64,000 nt of DNA from UBA1366 sp047602575 (GCA_047602575.1 JASGGY010000003.1:124001-188000); one strand, 5' to 3'. Numbered from the stretch's first letter, positions 8,224 through 17,687 are shown. Translations and numbers: made by a program. The notes: a model not told the origin generated them from the sequence alone.

Positions 8224-8799
8224 TTATTCGCCGACAAACTCCTCCGCGTCCGCCGTGCGACAGACCAGAACGCCGTTCTGCGCCGCGGTGATCTGCACCA
8301 GCGTGCCGGTTTCAATCGGAAGGGTTTCGTCAGAAATCGCTTTTTTGATGACAAAGCTGCCGTGAACGTTGATTTTCACCGTTCCCGCGTTTTCCTCATT
8401 GAGCCCGAGCCGCGAACAGACCGACGCGGTGCCGCCGACACCCGCACCGTTGCCAGCCGCGCGCGCCGCCGAGAGCTTATGCAGGAAAACAGTGATCAGC
8501 CACGCAGCCGCAGCCGAAGCAACCACGCCGACCGCAAGCGATGCAGCTCTGTGTTTGCCCGCGCTCTCAAGCAGCAAGGTCAGCCAGCTCGCCAGCGTGA
8601 CGAACAACGCGCTGCCGAACACACTCAGCTGCCGCATTTGCGCGCGCGTATCGCCGCTGTTTTTCCGCAGCGCGACGGACACGAGTGTGATTGCCAGCAC
8701 GATCAGCGACATCACACCGGTCAGGTGCAGACAAAAATGAAAAATTCCCATTTCCAGCCATAACTGAATCACAAAGCGCACCGTCCTTTCATCGATCAT
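8224..8799 (-). CDS. Membrane protein with NfeD-like C-terminal domain
   Basis: 191 residues. Three hydrophobic segments occur (about 18-42, 63-78, 86-107). The C-terminal 65 residues (GGTASVCSRLG...GTVKINVHGSFVIKKA...ETGTLVQITAAQNGVLVCR) resemble the small beta-barrel (OB) domain of NfeD proteins, which work with flotillin-like proteins in membrane organisation. No flotillin gene is adjacent. The start ATG 8799 follows AAGGA by five bases. The resemblance is by pattern only. Confidence 0.55.
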   Translation of the reverse strand: MIDERTVRFVIQLWLEMGIFHFCLHLTGVMSLIVLAITLVSVALRKNSGDTRAQMRQLSVFGSALFVTLASWLTLLLESAGKHRAASLAVGVVASAAAAWLITVFLHKLSAARAAGNGAGVGGTASVCSRLGLNEENAGTVKINVHGSFVIKKAISDETLPIETGTLVQITAAQNGVLVCRTADAEEFVGE

Positions 8800-9021
8800 G
8801 TCCGTCCTTGCATCGGAAATATATACAGGGATTTAGGAAATAAATTGTAATATCATATTCATTTGTTTTCAGTTTTGCGAATCTCTATTATCATTATATC
8901 TGCTTTCATGGTGAATGTCAACACTAAATTATAATTTTATTCATATCATCATTTAATCAATTTATGAAAACGATTAAATCATCAATTGATACAGAAATCA
9001 GCGTTCCGGCTTGTTGCAAAA

Positions 9022-9051
9022 GAAAAACGACACCGGAAAACCGGCGCCGTC
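9022..9051 (-). terminator. Terminator of the gat-aspS operon
   Basis: On the minus strand ACGGCGCCGG pairs with CCGGTGTCGT around TTTT and is followed by TTTTTCTTTT, just after the aspS stop. The stretch 8800-9021 upstream of it is AT-rich and holds no gene that I can see. Confidence 0.85.
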
Positions 9052-9060
9052 TGGCGATTG

Positions 9061-10380
9061 TTACGGGAGCAGGCGGTTGATGTCGCGCGGGAACATTGAT
9101 GTCTGGCGGATGTTGGGCAGCTCGAGCAGCTTCATCAGCAAGCGCTCCAGCCCAATGCCAAGTCCGCCGTGCGGGGGAAGTCCGTATTTGTGCGCCTCAA
9201 GATAGCTCTCGAAGTCAGCGGGGTCAAGTCCCTGCGCGCGCATTTTTTCAATCTGTTCGTTATAGTCGTGGATGCGCTGTCCGCCGGAGGTGATTTCCAG
9301 CCCGCGGAATAAGAGGTCGAATTTATAAGCCACACGCGGGTCTTCCTTGCTGTTCATCGCATAGAACGGCGGCTTTGCACTGGGGAAATGGGTGACGAAA
9401 ATAAAATCGCTGCCGTACTGCTTTTTCGCGTATTCGCAAAGCTTCACCTCGTCCTCGGGGTCAAGGTCAAACTTCTTGCCGGCGGAGGAATTACCGCGCA
9501 ACATCTCCATCGCTTCTAAGAACGTCAGCGACGGGATGTCGCCGACCTCCGGAATTTTCGCGTCGAGAATGCGAAGCTCCGGCGCGTAATTTTCTTTTAA
9601 ATAGTCCATCACAAAGCGCAGCATGGCGATTTCCATGTTCATCACGTCGTACATATCGTTGATGTAACCCATCTCGAAGTCCAGACCGATGTATTCGTTG
9701 ATGTGGCGGGAGGTCGCGTGTTTTTCCGCACGGTAAACAGGCGCGATTTCATAAACACGGTCAAAGAACGCCACCGCCGCCTGCTTATAGAACTGGGGCG
9801 ACTGGTTGAGGAACGCCGGTTTCTGGAAATAGTCGATTTTAAAAATATTCGCGCCACCCTCCGCGCCCTGTGCAACAATCTTAGGGCTGTGGATTTCGGT
9901 GAATTTATTCGCCTGCATAAAGCGGTGAACGCCCTGCACAAGCCCTTCCTGCAGCTTGAAAATCGCGCGCTCATAAGGGTTGCGCAGCGCGACGGTGCGG
10001 TTGTCAAGGTTCACATCAAGCGAACAACCGAGCTTGCGCTGCGAAACCTTCAGCGGATAGTCCTCTGCCGGCTTTGAAATCAGCTCCACGCTTTTCAGCG
10101 CCAGCTCGATGCCGTTAAACGCGCGCTCCTCCGCCTTGACAAGCCCTGTGATTTTCACAAAGCAGCCCTCGCGGATGCCCTCAAGGCTGCCCGCGCATTC
10201 GCCGTCGGTGTAAACCGACTGCACAAGATACCGCCCTGTGCGCAGCACAACGAACGCAAAGCCGCTCATCTGCCGCACCTTGTGGACGCAGGCAGCGATT
10301 TCCACCGTTCCTCCTACGTTTGCCAACGCATACGCAAGGTCAAATTCCTGAACAAGTTCTTTCCCGCTAACCGTTTTCAT
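9061..10380 (-). CDS. aspS: Aspartyl-tRNA synthetase, archaeal-type, probably non-discriminating
   Basis: 439 residues. The N-terminal OB fold binds the anticodon (about 25-110). The class II catalytic core follows with motif 2 (VYEIAPVYRAEKHATSRHINEY) and motif 3 (GLPPHGGLGIGLERLLMKLL). It lacks the roughly 100-residue GAD insertion of normal bacterial AspRS and is the short archaeal/eukaryotic type. Such enzymes in bacteria with GatCAB usually also charge tRNA-Asn with Asp, which GatCAB then amidates to Asn. Its place downstream of gatC, gatA and gatB supports this. ATG 10380 is taken as the start; a TTG at 10392 is possible. The tRNA specificity is inferred. Confidence 0.9.
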   Translation of the reverse strand: MKTVSGKELVQEFDLAYALANVGGTVEIAACVHKVRQMSGFAFVVLRTGRYLVQSVYTDGECAGSLEGIREGCFVKITGLVKAEERAFNGIELALKSVELISKPAEDYPLKVSQRKLGCSLDVNLDNRTVALRNPYERAIFKLQEGLVQGVHRFMQANKFTEIHSPKIVAQGAEGGANIFKIDYFQKPAFLNQSPQFYKQAAVAFFDRVYEIAPVYRAEKHATSRHINEYIGLDFEMGYINDMYDVMNMEIAMLRFVMDYLKENYAPELRILDAKIPEVGDIPSLTFLEAMEMLRGNSSAGKKFDLDPEDEVKLCEYAKKQYGSDFIFVTHFPSAKPPFYAMNSKEDPRVAYKFDLLFRGLEITSGGQRIHDYNEQIEKMRAQGLDPADFESYLEAHKYGLPPHGGLGIGLERLLMKLLELPNIRQTSMFPRDINRLLP

Positions 10381-10433
10381 CGCTCTATTCAAGCCTTTCT
10401 ATCTGAAGTCCGTCCGTTTTTGCGGACGCTTAT

Positions 10434-11861
10434 TTAAGCTTTTCCTCTAGCACTTCCTTGATGACCTTCGGTGTCGCCGCGCCCTTCGAGCGCCTTGGTG
10501 CACTGCCCCATCAAAAAGCCAAAAATCTTTGCGTCGCCGCCGCGGTACTGCGCGGTCTGCACGGGGTTTGCGGCGAGGATTTCTTCAATCACCGCTTCCA
10601 CCTTCGCGTTGTCGGTGACAATCAGCGCGCCGCTTTCCTTGGCGATTTCCTCCGCGTCCTTACCGGTTTCCACCAGCGTGCGGAACACGGTTTTCGCGTC
10701 GTTTTTGGAAATCTTCTCGCTGTCGGCGAGCGCCACAAGCTTTGCGAAATTCTCCGGCGTAAAATGCAGCGCTTCGATGTTAATCTCACCCAGATTCACG
10801 CGGCGCATGAATTCGCCCAAGATAAACGCGGCGATGCTTTTCGGGCTGTCATAAGCCGCAACGGCGCTTTCAAAAAAGTCGGAGATGATTTTTGACTGAA
10901 TCAGAATTTCCGCGTCGCGCGCGGTTAAGCCGAACGTGCCGACATAACGCGCAAGTCGCTGTTCGGGCATTTCCGGCAGCTTCGCGCGAATTTCATCGAG
11001 CATTTCCTCAGTGAAATTCACCTGCAGAATATCCGGCTCGGGGAAATAACGGTAGTCGTTCGCGTTTTCCTTTGAGCGCATGGATTTGGTTTCGTCGCGG
11101 TTGTCGTTGTAGCGGCGGGTTTCCTGCACAACGCGCTTGCCCGCGTCAAGCAGCAGTGCCTGACGGCGCTCCTCATATTCAATCGCGCGTCCGATGGATT
11201 TGATGGAGTTTAAGTTTTTGATTTCCGCGCGCGTACCAAGCTCGGTCGCGTCGGGCTTCATCAGCGAAATATTCACGTCGCAGCGCAGGCTTCCCTGCTC
11301 CATCTTTACATCGCTCACACCCGCGTATTGCAGCAGCAGCGATACCTTTTCCACAAAAGCCTTGGCTTCCTCCGCGCTCGAAATATCCGGCTCGGTGACA
11401 ATTTCAATCAACGGAATGCCGCAGCGGTTATAGTCGGCAAGCGACACACCGTTAAAATCGTCGTGGATGAGCTTTCCGGCATCTTCCTCAAGATGGATGC
11501 GGTTGATGCGGACGTTCTTCTCAACGCCGTTTACAGTAATTGTCACATTTCCGCCGATGCACAGCGGGTAGTTGAGCTGGGAAATTTGATACGCCTTCGG
11601 CAGGTCGGGGTAGAAATAATTCTTCCGGTCGAACACGGAAAAGCGGTTGATGTCGCAACCCAGCGCATATCCGGCTTTTACCGCATATTCCACCGCCGTC
11701 TGGTTGATGACGGGGAGCGTGCCGGGCATACCGGTGCAGACCGGACAGCACCGCGTGTTTTTTTCGCCGCCGAATTCCGCACTGCACATGCAGAATACCT
11801 TGGATTTGGTCAACAACTCGGAATGGATTTCCAGACCGATGACGGTTTTGTAATTGCTCAT
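10434..11861 (-). CDS. gatB: Asp-tRNA(Asn)/Glu-tRNA(Gln) amidotransferase subunit B
   Basis: About 475 residues. GatB signature regions are plain: YKTVIGLEIHSELLTKSKVFC at the N-terminus, CPVCTGMPGTLPVIN with the zinc-type Cys, and the C-terminal YqeY-like tRNA-binding domain. It activates the mischarged aminoacyl-tRNA with ATP within GatCAB. The last residues are abnormal. An extra base near 10472 shifts the frame after EGRGD; without it the usual end (PKVIKEVLEEKLK) would be read to a TAA at 10430-10432. This looks like a sequencing indel or a very recent mutation with small effect. It sits between gatA and aspS in the operon. Confidence 0.93.
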   Translation of the reverse strand: MSNYKTVIGLEIHSELLTKSKVFCMCSAEFGGEKNTRCCPVCTGMPGTLPVINQTAVEYAVKAGYALGCDINRFSVFDRKNYFYPDLPKAYQISQLNYPLCIGGNVTITVNGVEKNVRINRIHLEEDAGKLIHDDFNGVSLADYNRCGIPLIEIVTEPDISSAEEAKAFVEKVSLLLQYAGVSDVKMEQGSLRCDVNISLMKPDATELGTRAEIKNLNSIKSIGRAIEYEERRQALLLDAGKRVVQETRRYNDNRDETKSMRSKENANDYRYFPEPDILQVNFTEEMLDEIRAKLPEMPEQRLARYVGTFGLTARDAEILIQSKIISDFFESAVAAYDSPKSIAAFILGEFMRRVNLGEINIEALHFTPENFAKLVALADSEKISKNDAKTVFRTLVETGKDAEEIAKESGALIVTDNAKVEAVIEEILAANPVQTAQYRGGDAKIFGFLMGQCTKALEGRGDTEGHQGSARGKA

Positions 11862-11876
11862 TAGTCCGAACCCCCT

Positions 11877-13327
11877 TTATAATGCCGGCGCGCGCCGTGT
11901 GAAGTTTTCCTCAAACGCATCCGCCGCGCGGATGACGGAAGCCTCGTCAAAGGGCTTTCCGACAAGTGACATACCGATCGGCAAGCCGTTTTTGTCGTAG
12001 CCGCAGGTCGTCGAAATTGCCGGCAGGGATGCGATGTTGACCGTTACCGTACAAATATCCGCCTGATACATCGCCACGGGATCGCTGACCTTTTCGTCGC
12101 AGCGGTAAGCGGTCGTGGGGGCGGTGGGGGTCAGAATCACGTCTGCTTTGGCGAAAATCTCCGCGTATTCCTTGCGGATCAGCTGGCGCAGGGCAAGCGC
12201 CTTGCGGTAATATGCGTCGTAATAGCCGCTCGAAAGCGCATAGTTGCCGAGGAGAATTCTGCGCTTGACCTCGTCGCCGAAGCCCTCCGCGCGCGAGTTT
12301 TTTATCAGCTCCTCATAGCTCTCGCCTTTTTCCGAACGATGACCGTACTTGATGCCGTCGTAACGCGACAGATTCGAGCAGGCTTCCGCCGAGGAAATCA
12401 GGTAGTATGCCGGAATCGCGTATTTGAGCGCGGGAAATTCGCATTCCACCAGCTCAGCGCCAAGCGTCTTGTAGTAATCCGCAGCGGCAAGCACGTTTTC
12501 GCGCACCGCATCATCGATGCCCGCGCCGAAGAACTCCTTCACCACAGCGATTTTTACGCCCTTCATGCCCGTTCCGGCAAGCGCGTTGAAATCGGGTACG
12601 TTTTCCTGCGAAGACGTGCCGTCGTGGGGGTCGTAGCCGCAGATTGCATTTAAAATCGAGCCGCAGTCGCGCGCGGATTTCGCAATCGGACCAATCTGGT
12701 CAAGCGACGAAGCAAACGCCACCAGCCCGTAGCGCGAAACGCGTCCGTAGGTCGGTTTTAATCCGGTTACGCCGCAAAAGGAAGCAGGCTGGCGGATGGA
12801 GCCGCCCGTATCCGAGCCGAGCGCCGCCGCACAGAAGTCTGCAGCCACAGCCGCAGCGCTGCCGCCCGATGAGCCACCCGGAACGCGCGAAAGGTCGAAC
12901 GGATTTTTTGTTTGCGCAAACGCCGAGGTCTGGGTCGAGCCGCCCATGGCGAATTCATCGAGGGAAGCCTTTCCGATGGTCACGGCGTTTTCCGCCGCCA
13001 GACGCTCCATCGCGGTCGCGTTATAGGGCGGGATGAAGTTTTCTAAAATCCGTGACGAACAGGTCGTGCGGATGTTTTCAGTGCAGATATTATCCTTGAC
13101 CGCGAGCGGGATGCCTGTGAGCGTGAAGCTTCGCCCGCGTCGATGCGCACCTGTGCTGCGTCCGCCTGCGCAAACGCTTCTTCCTTGGTGACGGTGATGA
13201 AGCTTTTTACCCCCGCGTCGAGCGCGTCGATTCGATCAAAATAAGCTTGCGCCAGCTCGCGTGCGGAAAGCTCCTTCGCGTCAAGATGTTTTCTCAGCGC
13301 GGAAATTGTCATCTCAGTCAGCTGCAT
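11877..13327 (-). CDS. gatA: Amidotransferase subunit A, frameshifted
   Basis: The amidase subunit releases ammonia from glutamine for GatB. Reading needs two frames. Residues from MQLTEMTISALRKHL to RIDAGEAS are in one frame (13327 to about 13125). From LTGIPLAVKDN onward the protein is in the next frame to 11877. A single indel between 13121 and 13135 explains the break. The Lys of AVKDN and the amidase Ser-rich motif GGSSGGSAAAVAADFC with SDTGGSIRQPAS, i.e. the Ser-cisSer-Lys triad, are all present. Since GatCAB is normally essential when no AsnRS/GlnRS is present, an assembly error is more likely than a null mutation, though only reads can decide. It lies 15 bases downstream of gatC. Confidence 0.88.
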
Positions 13328-13342
13328 CGTGCCACGTCCTTT

Positions 13343-13621
13343 CTATTCCACAACCTTGGGAACCACAAAGCAGTTCTCCGCGTTGACCGCATTTTTCAGC
13401 ACCTTTGCTGTTTCCATTGACGGCACAGACACATCCGCCCGCAGGTCGGGCAGAAACACATTTGCGTTGTCAAGCCGCGCGTCATACTGGATGTCAATGT
13501 CCTTAATCGTATCCATCAGCGCGATGATCTCGGTCATATCTCCCGAAAACCGCACCAGCGCTTCGTCGGAAAGCGAAAGCTTCCCAAGCTCCGCGAGGTA
13601 TTTCACCATTTCAAGCTCCAT
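13343..13621 (-). CDS. gatC: Amidotransferase subunit C
   Basis: 92 residues of the small GatC family (VKYLAELGKLSLSDEALVRFSGDMTEIIALMDTIKDIDI), which wraps around GatA and stabilises the GatCAB complex. The C-terminal LPDLRADVSVPSMETAKVLKNA...FVVPKVVE is typical. It is the first gene of the gatC-gatA-gatB-aspS operon. ATG 13621 is 8 bases from AAAGGA; an ATG at 13627 is too close to it. Confidence 0.92.
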   Translation of the reverse strand: MELEMVKYLAELGKLSLSDEALVRFSGDMTEIIALMDTIKDIDIQYDARLDNANVFLPDLRADVSVPSMETAKVLKNAVNAENCFVVPKVVE

Positions 13622-13627
13622 TTTCAT

Positions 13628-14032
13628 CTTCCTTTTCTGTTGGGATGAACCTTGCGCCCGCCGTTTTCCGGCAAGCAGCCAATACTAAAGTAATATTATA
13701 CTACATAAACCGCCGTTATGCAAGTGGTTTTGCCTGAATTTTTACATGACGGAAATTCCGCCACCGGCTGCCGAAGCCCGCAGGTTTGGCATCGCATCCG
13801 GCGGAAGCCCGACAGACTTTTCTGTACGACGCAAGCCCGCACTTTTTCGGTTTGCCATATGATTCTACACCATTTTACGGCAGTTTTCAAGCCTCCATCC
13901 ATTGCGTTCGGTTTCAAAATTTCACATCCATGCGGAATGTAAACGTTTTTTCGTGAAACTATTTCGCTTTGGTACGAATGTGAAAAATCTGATGCGATTG
14001 TTCTAACTTTTTAGTAAATTCGCTTTTTCCTG
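13628..14032. other. Intergenic stretch between divergent operons
   Basis: No convincing gene. The reading frames here (for example 13696-13917 minus) have no ribosome site or family motif. The left part must hold the gatC promoter on the minus strand, which I could not place with confidence. The right part becomes AT-rich ahead of the VTC promoter. Confidence 0.5.
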
Positions 14033-14062
14033 TTGACTTGAACGAGCAGAATATTGTATAGT
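14033..14062 (+). promoter_or_regulatory. Promoter of the VTC-DUF4956-CotH operon
   Basis: TTGACT at 14033-14038 and TATAGT at 14057-14062, spacer 18. The RNA start near 14069 puts the hairpin repeat 14131-14225 in the leader. Confidence 0.65.
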
Positions 14063-14130
14063 ATAGATAACGGTGAAATGCCCGCGGCACTATTTTTCAG
14101 ATTGCTGACACGTATTTCTCTGAATTTTAC

Positions 14131-14225
14131 GGAGGTTAGCGTAAAGGAATCATTCAATCCAAAGAGGAGAGGTGGCGAGTCCATGCATGCTCATTGACGG
14201 TGATTTGAGTATGAAGTGCGTGGAC
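14131..14225 (+). repeat. Leader hairpin repeat, VTC copy
   Basis: GGAGG at 14131-14135, then the repeat frame (GTA 14141 in place of GTG; ATG 14183 exactly 42 bases on; stop TGA 14195-14197). The hairpin 14179-14225 has arms GTCCATGCA and TGCGTGGAC. Compared with the crp copies, GCCC/GGGC has become GTCC/GGAC and one A-T pair has become G-T, so the stem is kept by paired change. The ATG of the VTC gene (14231) follows 5 bases after it. Confidence 0.8.
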
Positions 14226-14230
14226 ATTTT

Positions 14231-14951
14231 ATGGCATACGGCAACACATTCATGCGAACGGAGAAAAAATTCATATTGACAGCCAAGCAAGCCGAGCAGC
14301 TCCGAACGCGGCTTGCGGATTACATAACCGCCGATCAATACGGCGAACACACCATCTGCAACATCTATCTGGACACCGACGACTTCCTTGTCATCCGCCG
14401 CTCGATTGAGAAGCCGGTGTTCAAAGAAAAACTGCGCTTGCGCAGCTATGGTGTGCCGACGCGCGAGTCCCCTGTTTTTCTGGAAATCAAAAAGAAATAC
14501 AAGGGTGTGGTCTACAAACGGCGCGTTTCCCTGCCCTACAGCGAGGCTTACGGCTTTGTGACGGGCGCGTCAAAGCCTGCCGGAAAATCAGATTATCCGC
14601 GAGATGGAGTACTTCATCGAGCTGGATACGCTCAATCCGAAAATCATGATCGCCTATGATCGCATCGCCTTTTTCGGCAAGGAAAACAAAGAGTTCCGCG
14701 TGACCTTCGACCGGAACATCCGCAGCCGCACCGACGACCTTGACCTGCTGGACGGCACGCACGGCGAAGCGCTGCTCGATGACTCCACGGTGATCATGGA
14801 GTGCAAATGCGTGGGCGGTCTGCCGCTCTGGCTTACAAAGGAGCTGACAAGCGTGCGGATTTTTCCGGCATCGTTTTCAAAATACGGCGAGATCTATAAG
14901 AAACACGGCGGGTATCATTATTTAGAAACAGGAGTATGTGTAAATGTCTGA
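14231..14951 (+). CDS. VTC-domain (polyphosphate polymerase-type) protein, frameshifted
   Basis: About 239 residues when read across one frameshift. The VTC tunnel motifs are visible: EKKFILT near the start, YLDTDDFLVIRRS...FKEKLRLRSYG, FLEIKKKYKGVVYKRR (ExKxK), RVTFDRNIRSR, and VIMECKC near the end. In yeast Vtc4 this fold makes polyphosphate from ATP; in bacteria it is often encoded with DUF4956 and CotH proteins, and the product is not known. An extra G near 14583 breaks the frame (AKPAG... instead of AKPAENQIIREMEYF). The second half has its own ORF from 14604. Start ATG 14231 follows the hairpin repeat. It overlaps the next gene by 8 bases. Confidence 0.8.
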
Positions 14952-15660
14952 GCTATTCAAGAATTTTCTCACGGAAACCGGCAAAACAAACACCGTCACC
15001 GGCGGTGTGAACACCCCTGAGGGCACACTGATTTGCCTGCTTGCGGCACTCGCGATCGGTATCTTCATCGCGGCGGTCTATGCCTGCGGCGGACGTCGCT
15101 CCCGTTCGATGATGCTCACCTTGGCGGTGATGCCACTGCTGGTTCAGGTCGTCATCCTCATGGTCAATGGAAACATCGGTGCGGGCGTTGCGGTCATGGG
15201 CGCGTTCAACCTTGTGCGCTTCCGCTCGATTCCGGGCAAATCCATTGACATCAGTTATATTTTCTTTGCGATGGCGTGCGGCATCACGGCGGGAATGGGT
15301 ATGCTCTATTTCGCCGGCGTGATTGCGCTCGGCGTGGGCGTGATCCTGTTCTTAGGCGAGCGCCTGATGGGTGTGCTTTCTCCCCGCTTTGCGAAAACCG
15401 ACGAGAAACAGCTGCGCATCACCATTCCGGAAGATCTCAATTACACCGAATGCTTTGACGAAATTTTCGCGAAATTCACCGACACACACACGCTTGAGCG
15501 CGTGAAAACAACCAACATGGGCATGATGTTCGAGCTGACCTATCGCATCCGGCTTAAAAATTCCTTGCAGGAAAAAGCAATGCTCGACGAGATCCGCGTA
15601 CGAAACGGCAATTTGCAGATTATCTGCGGCAAGCTCCCCAGTGAAATGGAGGCATTATGA
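14944..15660 (+). CDS. DUF4956 membrane protein
   Basis: 238 residues. The first 140 hold four hydrophobic segments (about 28-48, 55-75, 77-90 and 105-135) including the family's conserved GNIGAGVAVMGAFNLVRFRSIPGKSIDISYIFFAMACGI block. The C-terminal 90 residues are a soluble alpha/beta domain. The function is unknown. The gene is translationally coupled to both neighbours (ATG inside the end of the VTC gene; stop overlapping the CotH start as ATGATGA). In many Firmicutes the same trio occurs, which suggests one envelope- or polyphosphate-related system. Confidence 0.85.
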   Translation: MSELFKNFLTETGKTNTVTGGVNTPEGTLICLLAALAIGIFIAAVYACGGRRSRSMMLTLAVMPLLVQVVILMVNGNIGAGVAVMGAFNLVRFRSIPGKSIDISYIFFAMACGITAGMGMLYFAGVIALGVGVILFLGERLMGVLSPRFAKTDEKQLRITIPEDLNYTECFDEIFAKFTDTHTLERVKTTNMGMMFELTYRIRLKNSLQEKAMLDEIRVRNGNLQIICGKLPSEMEAL

Positions 15661-17627
15661 TGAAACGCAAACACATTCTGCGGCTTCTGGTTGCTTTGCT
15701 GACAACGTCCATGCTCTTCGGCGCGTGTTCGGATTCCGCCGAAAGCGTGACGGAGTCGGGAAACAACAGCACGGCGGATTCCCAGACACAGACGACCGGC
15801 GAGGACGACGGCGGCACGGACGTTCCGCCCCGTATCGTCACCGATGCGACGGTTGACTTCAGCAGCGCGGCTGGCGTGTATGCCGATGCGTTTGACCTGA
15901 CCATCACCGCGTCGGAGTCGGGCAAGATTTATTACACCACCGACGGCAGCGACCCCGTCACCAGCACCACCCGCGTGGAATATACCGCACCCATTCCAGT
16001 GAAGGACCGCAGTGCCGACAAGAACGTCGTTGCCGCGGTTGACCCGGGAATCTTTGACGCGGCGCACGATACGGTGAACGCTTCCCGCGACGGCTTTGAA
16101 ACATCCTCGAAAGCGCCCGCGGACAGTGCCGTGGACAAATGCACCGTCATCCGCGCAGCCGTTGCGGACGCAAGCGGCAATTACTCCGCGGTAAAAACAG
16201 CGACCTATTTCATCGGTGCGATGGATTCCCACATCAGCGGCATTCAGTCCGCAGCCGACGCGTGGGGCAAGGATCTCGCGGTGGTTTCGATCAGCGTCAA
16301 TTACGACGATCTGTTCAGCCCTGACACAGGTATCTATGTCAAAGGCAATATTTATAACAAAGCACTGCTGGAATACATCAACTCCGGCGAAAATCTTGAA
16401 GCGGAAACCTCCCGCAGCCTTGACGCGAACTACAAGCAAAAGGGCAGCGACTGGGAACGCGCCGTTCACGTCGATTTCTTTGAAGCGGACGCGTCTGCGG
16501 CAAGCCTTGTGCTTTCACAGGACTGCGGCGTAAGGATTCAGGGCAACTACTCCCGCTCGGATCTGCAGAAGGGTCTGCGGCTCTACGCGCGTTCGGATTA
16601 CGGCGAGAAGAATTTCAAATATGCGGTGTTCGGCGACACGCTGACCAACGACGCGGGCGAGGTCATGGATAAATTCGACACCCTCACCCTGCGCGCCGGC
16701 GGAAACTGCGCTTTTACCACCAAATACAGCGACACCTACTGGACGACCTTAGCCAAGGATCTCAACTGCGACACGCTGACCTCCCGCCCGTGCGTGGTGT
16801 ACATCAACGGCGAATACTGGGGCGCTTATGTGCTTCAGGAGGATTTCTCCGACGACTTTTTCTCCGATACCCACGGTGTGGACAAAGACACGGTTGTTTC
16901 ATATAAAGGCGACGCGGAATCGCTGAAGCTCGGCTATAAGCTCGACGTGGGTAAAATTCCCGACGGCGAGAGCGAAAGCTATTATTTCAGCGACCTGCTT
17001 TCCTTCTTCCGCGAAAACAAGAGCCTTGAGAGCGACGAAGCCTATGAGGCATTCTCAAAGCTTGTGGACGTGGAGTCATGTATGGATTATTTCGCCGCGG
17101 AAATCTGGGTCAACAACAAGTGGGACTGGCCCGGAAAGAACTGGTCCATGTGGCGCACGACCGCCGTTGAGAACGGCAACGCATACGCCGACGGACGCTG
17201 GCGCTTCATGTTCTATGACATGGAATTCGGCGGCGTGAGCGGCTCACAGGATGCATACACCAACACCATCAAGGAAGACAACTATAAACGAAACGGTTTG
17301 CTCGACATGGACACCGACAACCCTGCAGTGCTGTGCTACGCCTACCTGATGACCAACGCCGGCTTCCGTGAACAGTTCGCAGAGCGCCTGACGGGGCTGA
17401 GCACCGGCGCGTTTGCCAAGGATACTGCAATGAGTCTGCTTGACAAGTTCAACGCAAGCTACTCCCCGCTTTACGACCAGTTCTTCGCACGCTTCCCCGG
17501 CTCCGGCACGACGCAGGATGCCGTATCCGGCGACTATGCAAGCTATCAGTGCATCAAGGACTTCCTCAATCTGCGTGCGGATCACATCCAGACTATGCTC
17601 GACTGGGCGGAAGGTCATTACAACTAA
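15657..17627 (+). CDS. CotH-family kinase lipoprotein with chitobiase-like domain
   Basis: 656 residues. A lipoprotein signal (hydrophobic LLVALLTTSMLFGAC with the acylated Cys at about 22) is followed by a low-complexity linker. A CHB_HEX_C_1-like beta domain comes next (about 62-185, SGKIYYTTDGSDPVTST). The CotH domain covers about 210-600 with SRSDLQKGLRLYARSDYG, INGEYWGAYVLQEDFSDDF, and the WDWPGKNWSMWRT...RWRFMFYDMEFGG region that holds the metal/ATP-binding Asp. CotH in Bacillus is an atypical kinase that phosphorylates coat proteins; here the lipid anchor suggests action outside the membrane. It is the last gene of the VTC-DUF4956-CotH operon, with a strong terminator 30 bases on. Confidence 0.85.
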   Translation: MMKRKHILRLLVALLTTSMLFGACSDSAESVTESGNNSTADSQTQTTGEDDGGTDVPPRIVTDATVDFSSAAGVYADAFDLTITASESGKIYYTTDGSDPVTSTTRVEYTAPIPVKDRSADKNVVAAVDPGIFDAAHDTVNASRDGFETSSKAPADSAVDKCTVIRAAVADASGNYSAVKTATYFIGAMDSHISGIQSAADAWGKDLAVVSISVNYDDLFSPDTGIYVKGNIYNKALLEYINSGENLEAETSRSLDANYKQKGSDWERAVHVDFFEADASAASLVLSQDCGVRIQGNYSRSDLQKGLRLYARSDYGEKNFKYAVFGDTLTNDAGEVMDKFDTLTLRAGGNCAFTTKYSDTYWTTLAKDLNCDTLTSRPCVVYINGEYWGAYVLQEDFSDDFFSDTHGVDKDTVVSYKGDAESLKLGYKLDVGKIPDGESESYYFSDLLSFFRENKSLESDEAYEAFSKLVDVESCMDYFAAEIWVNNKWDWPGKNWSMWRTTAVENGNAYADGRWRFMFYDMEFGGVSGSQDAYTNTIKEDNYKRNGLLDMDTDNPAVLCYAYLMTNAGFREQFAERLTGLSTGAFAKDTAMSLLDKFNASYSPLYDQFFARFPGSGTTQDAVSGDYASYQCIKDFLNLRADHIQTMLDWAEGHYN

Positions 17628-17657
17628 AGCCGATCCGTTTTACAGATCTCACAAATC

Positions 17658-17687
17658 AGCCGTTCGCATTTTTGCGGGCGGCTTTTT
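17658..17687 (+). terminator. Terminator of the VTC-CotH operon
   Basis: AGCCG-TTCGCA and TGCGGG-CGGCT pair around TTTT and are followed by TTTTTGC. Confidence 0.85.
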
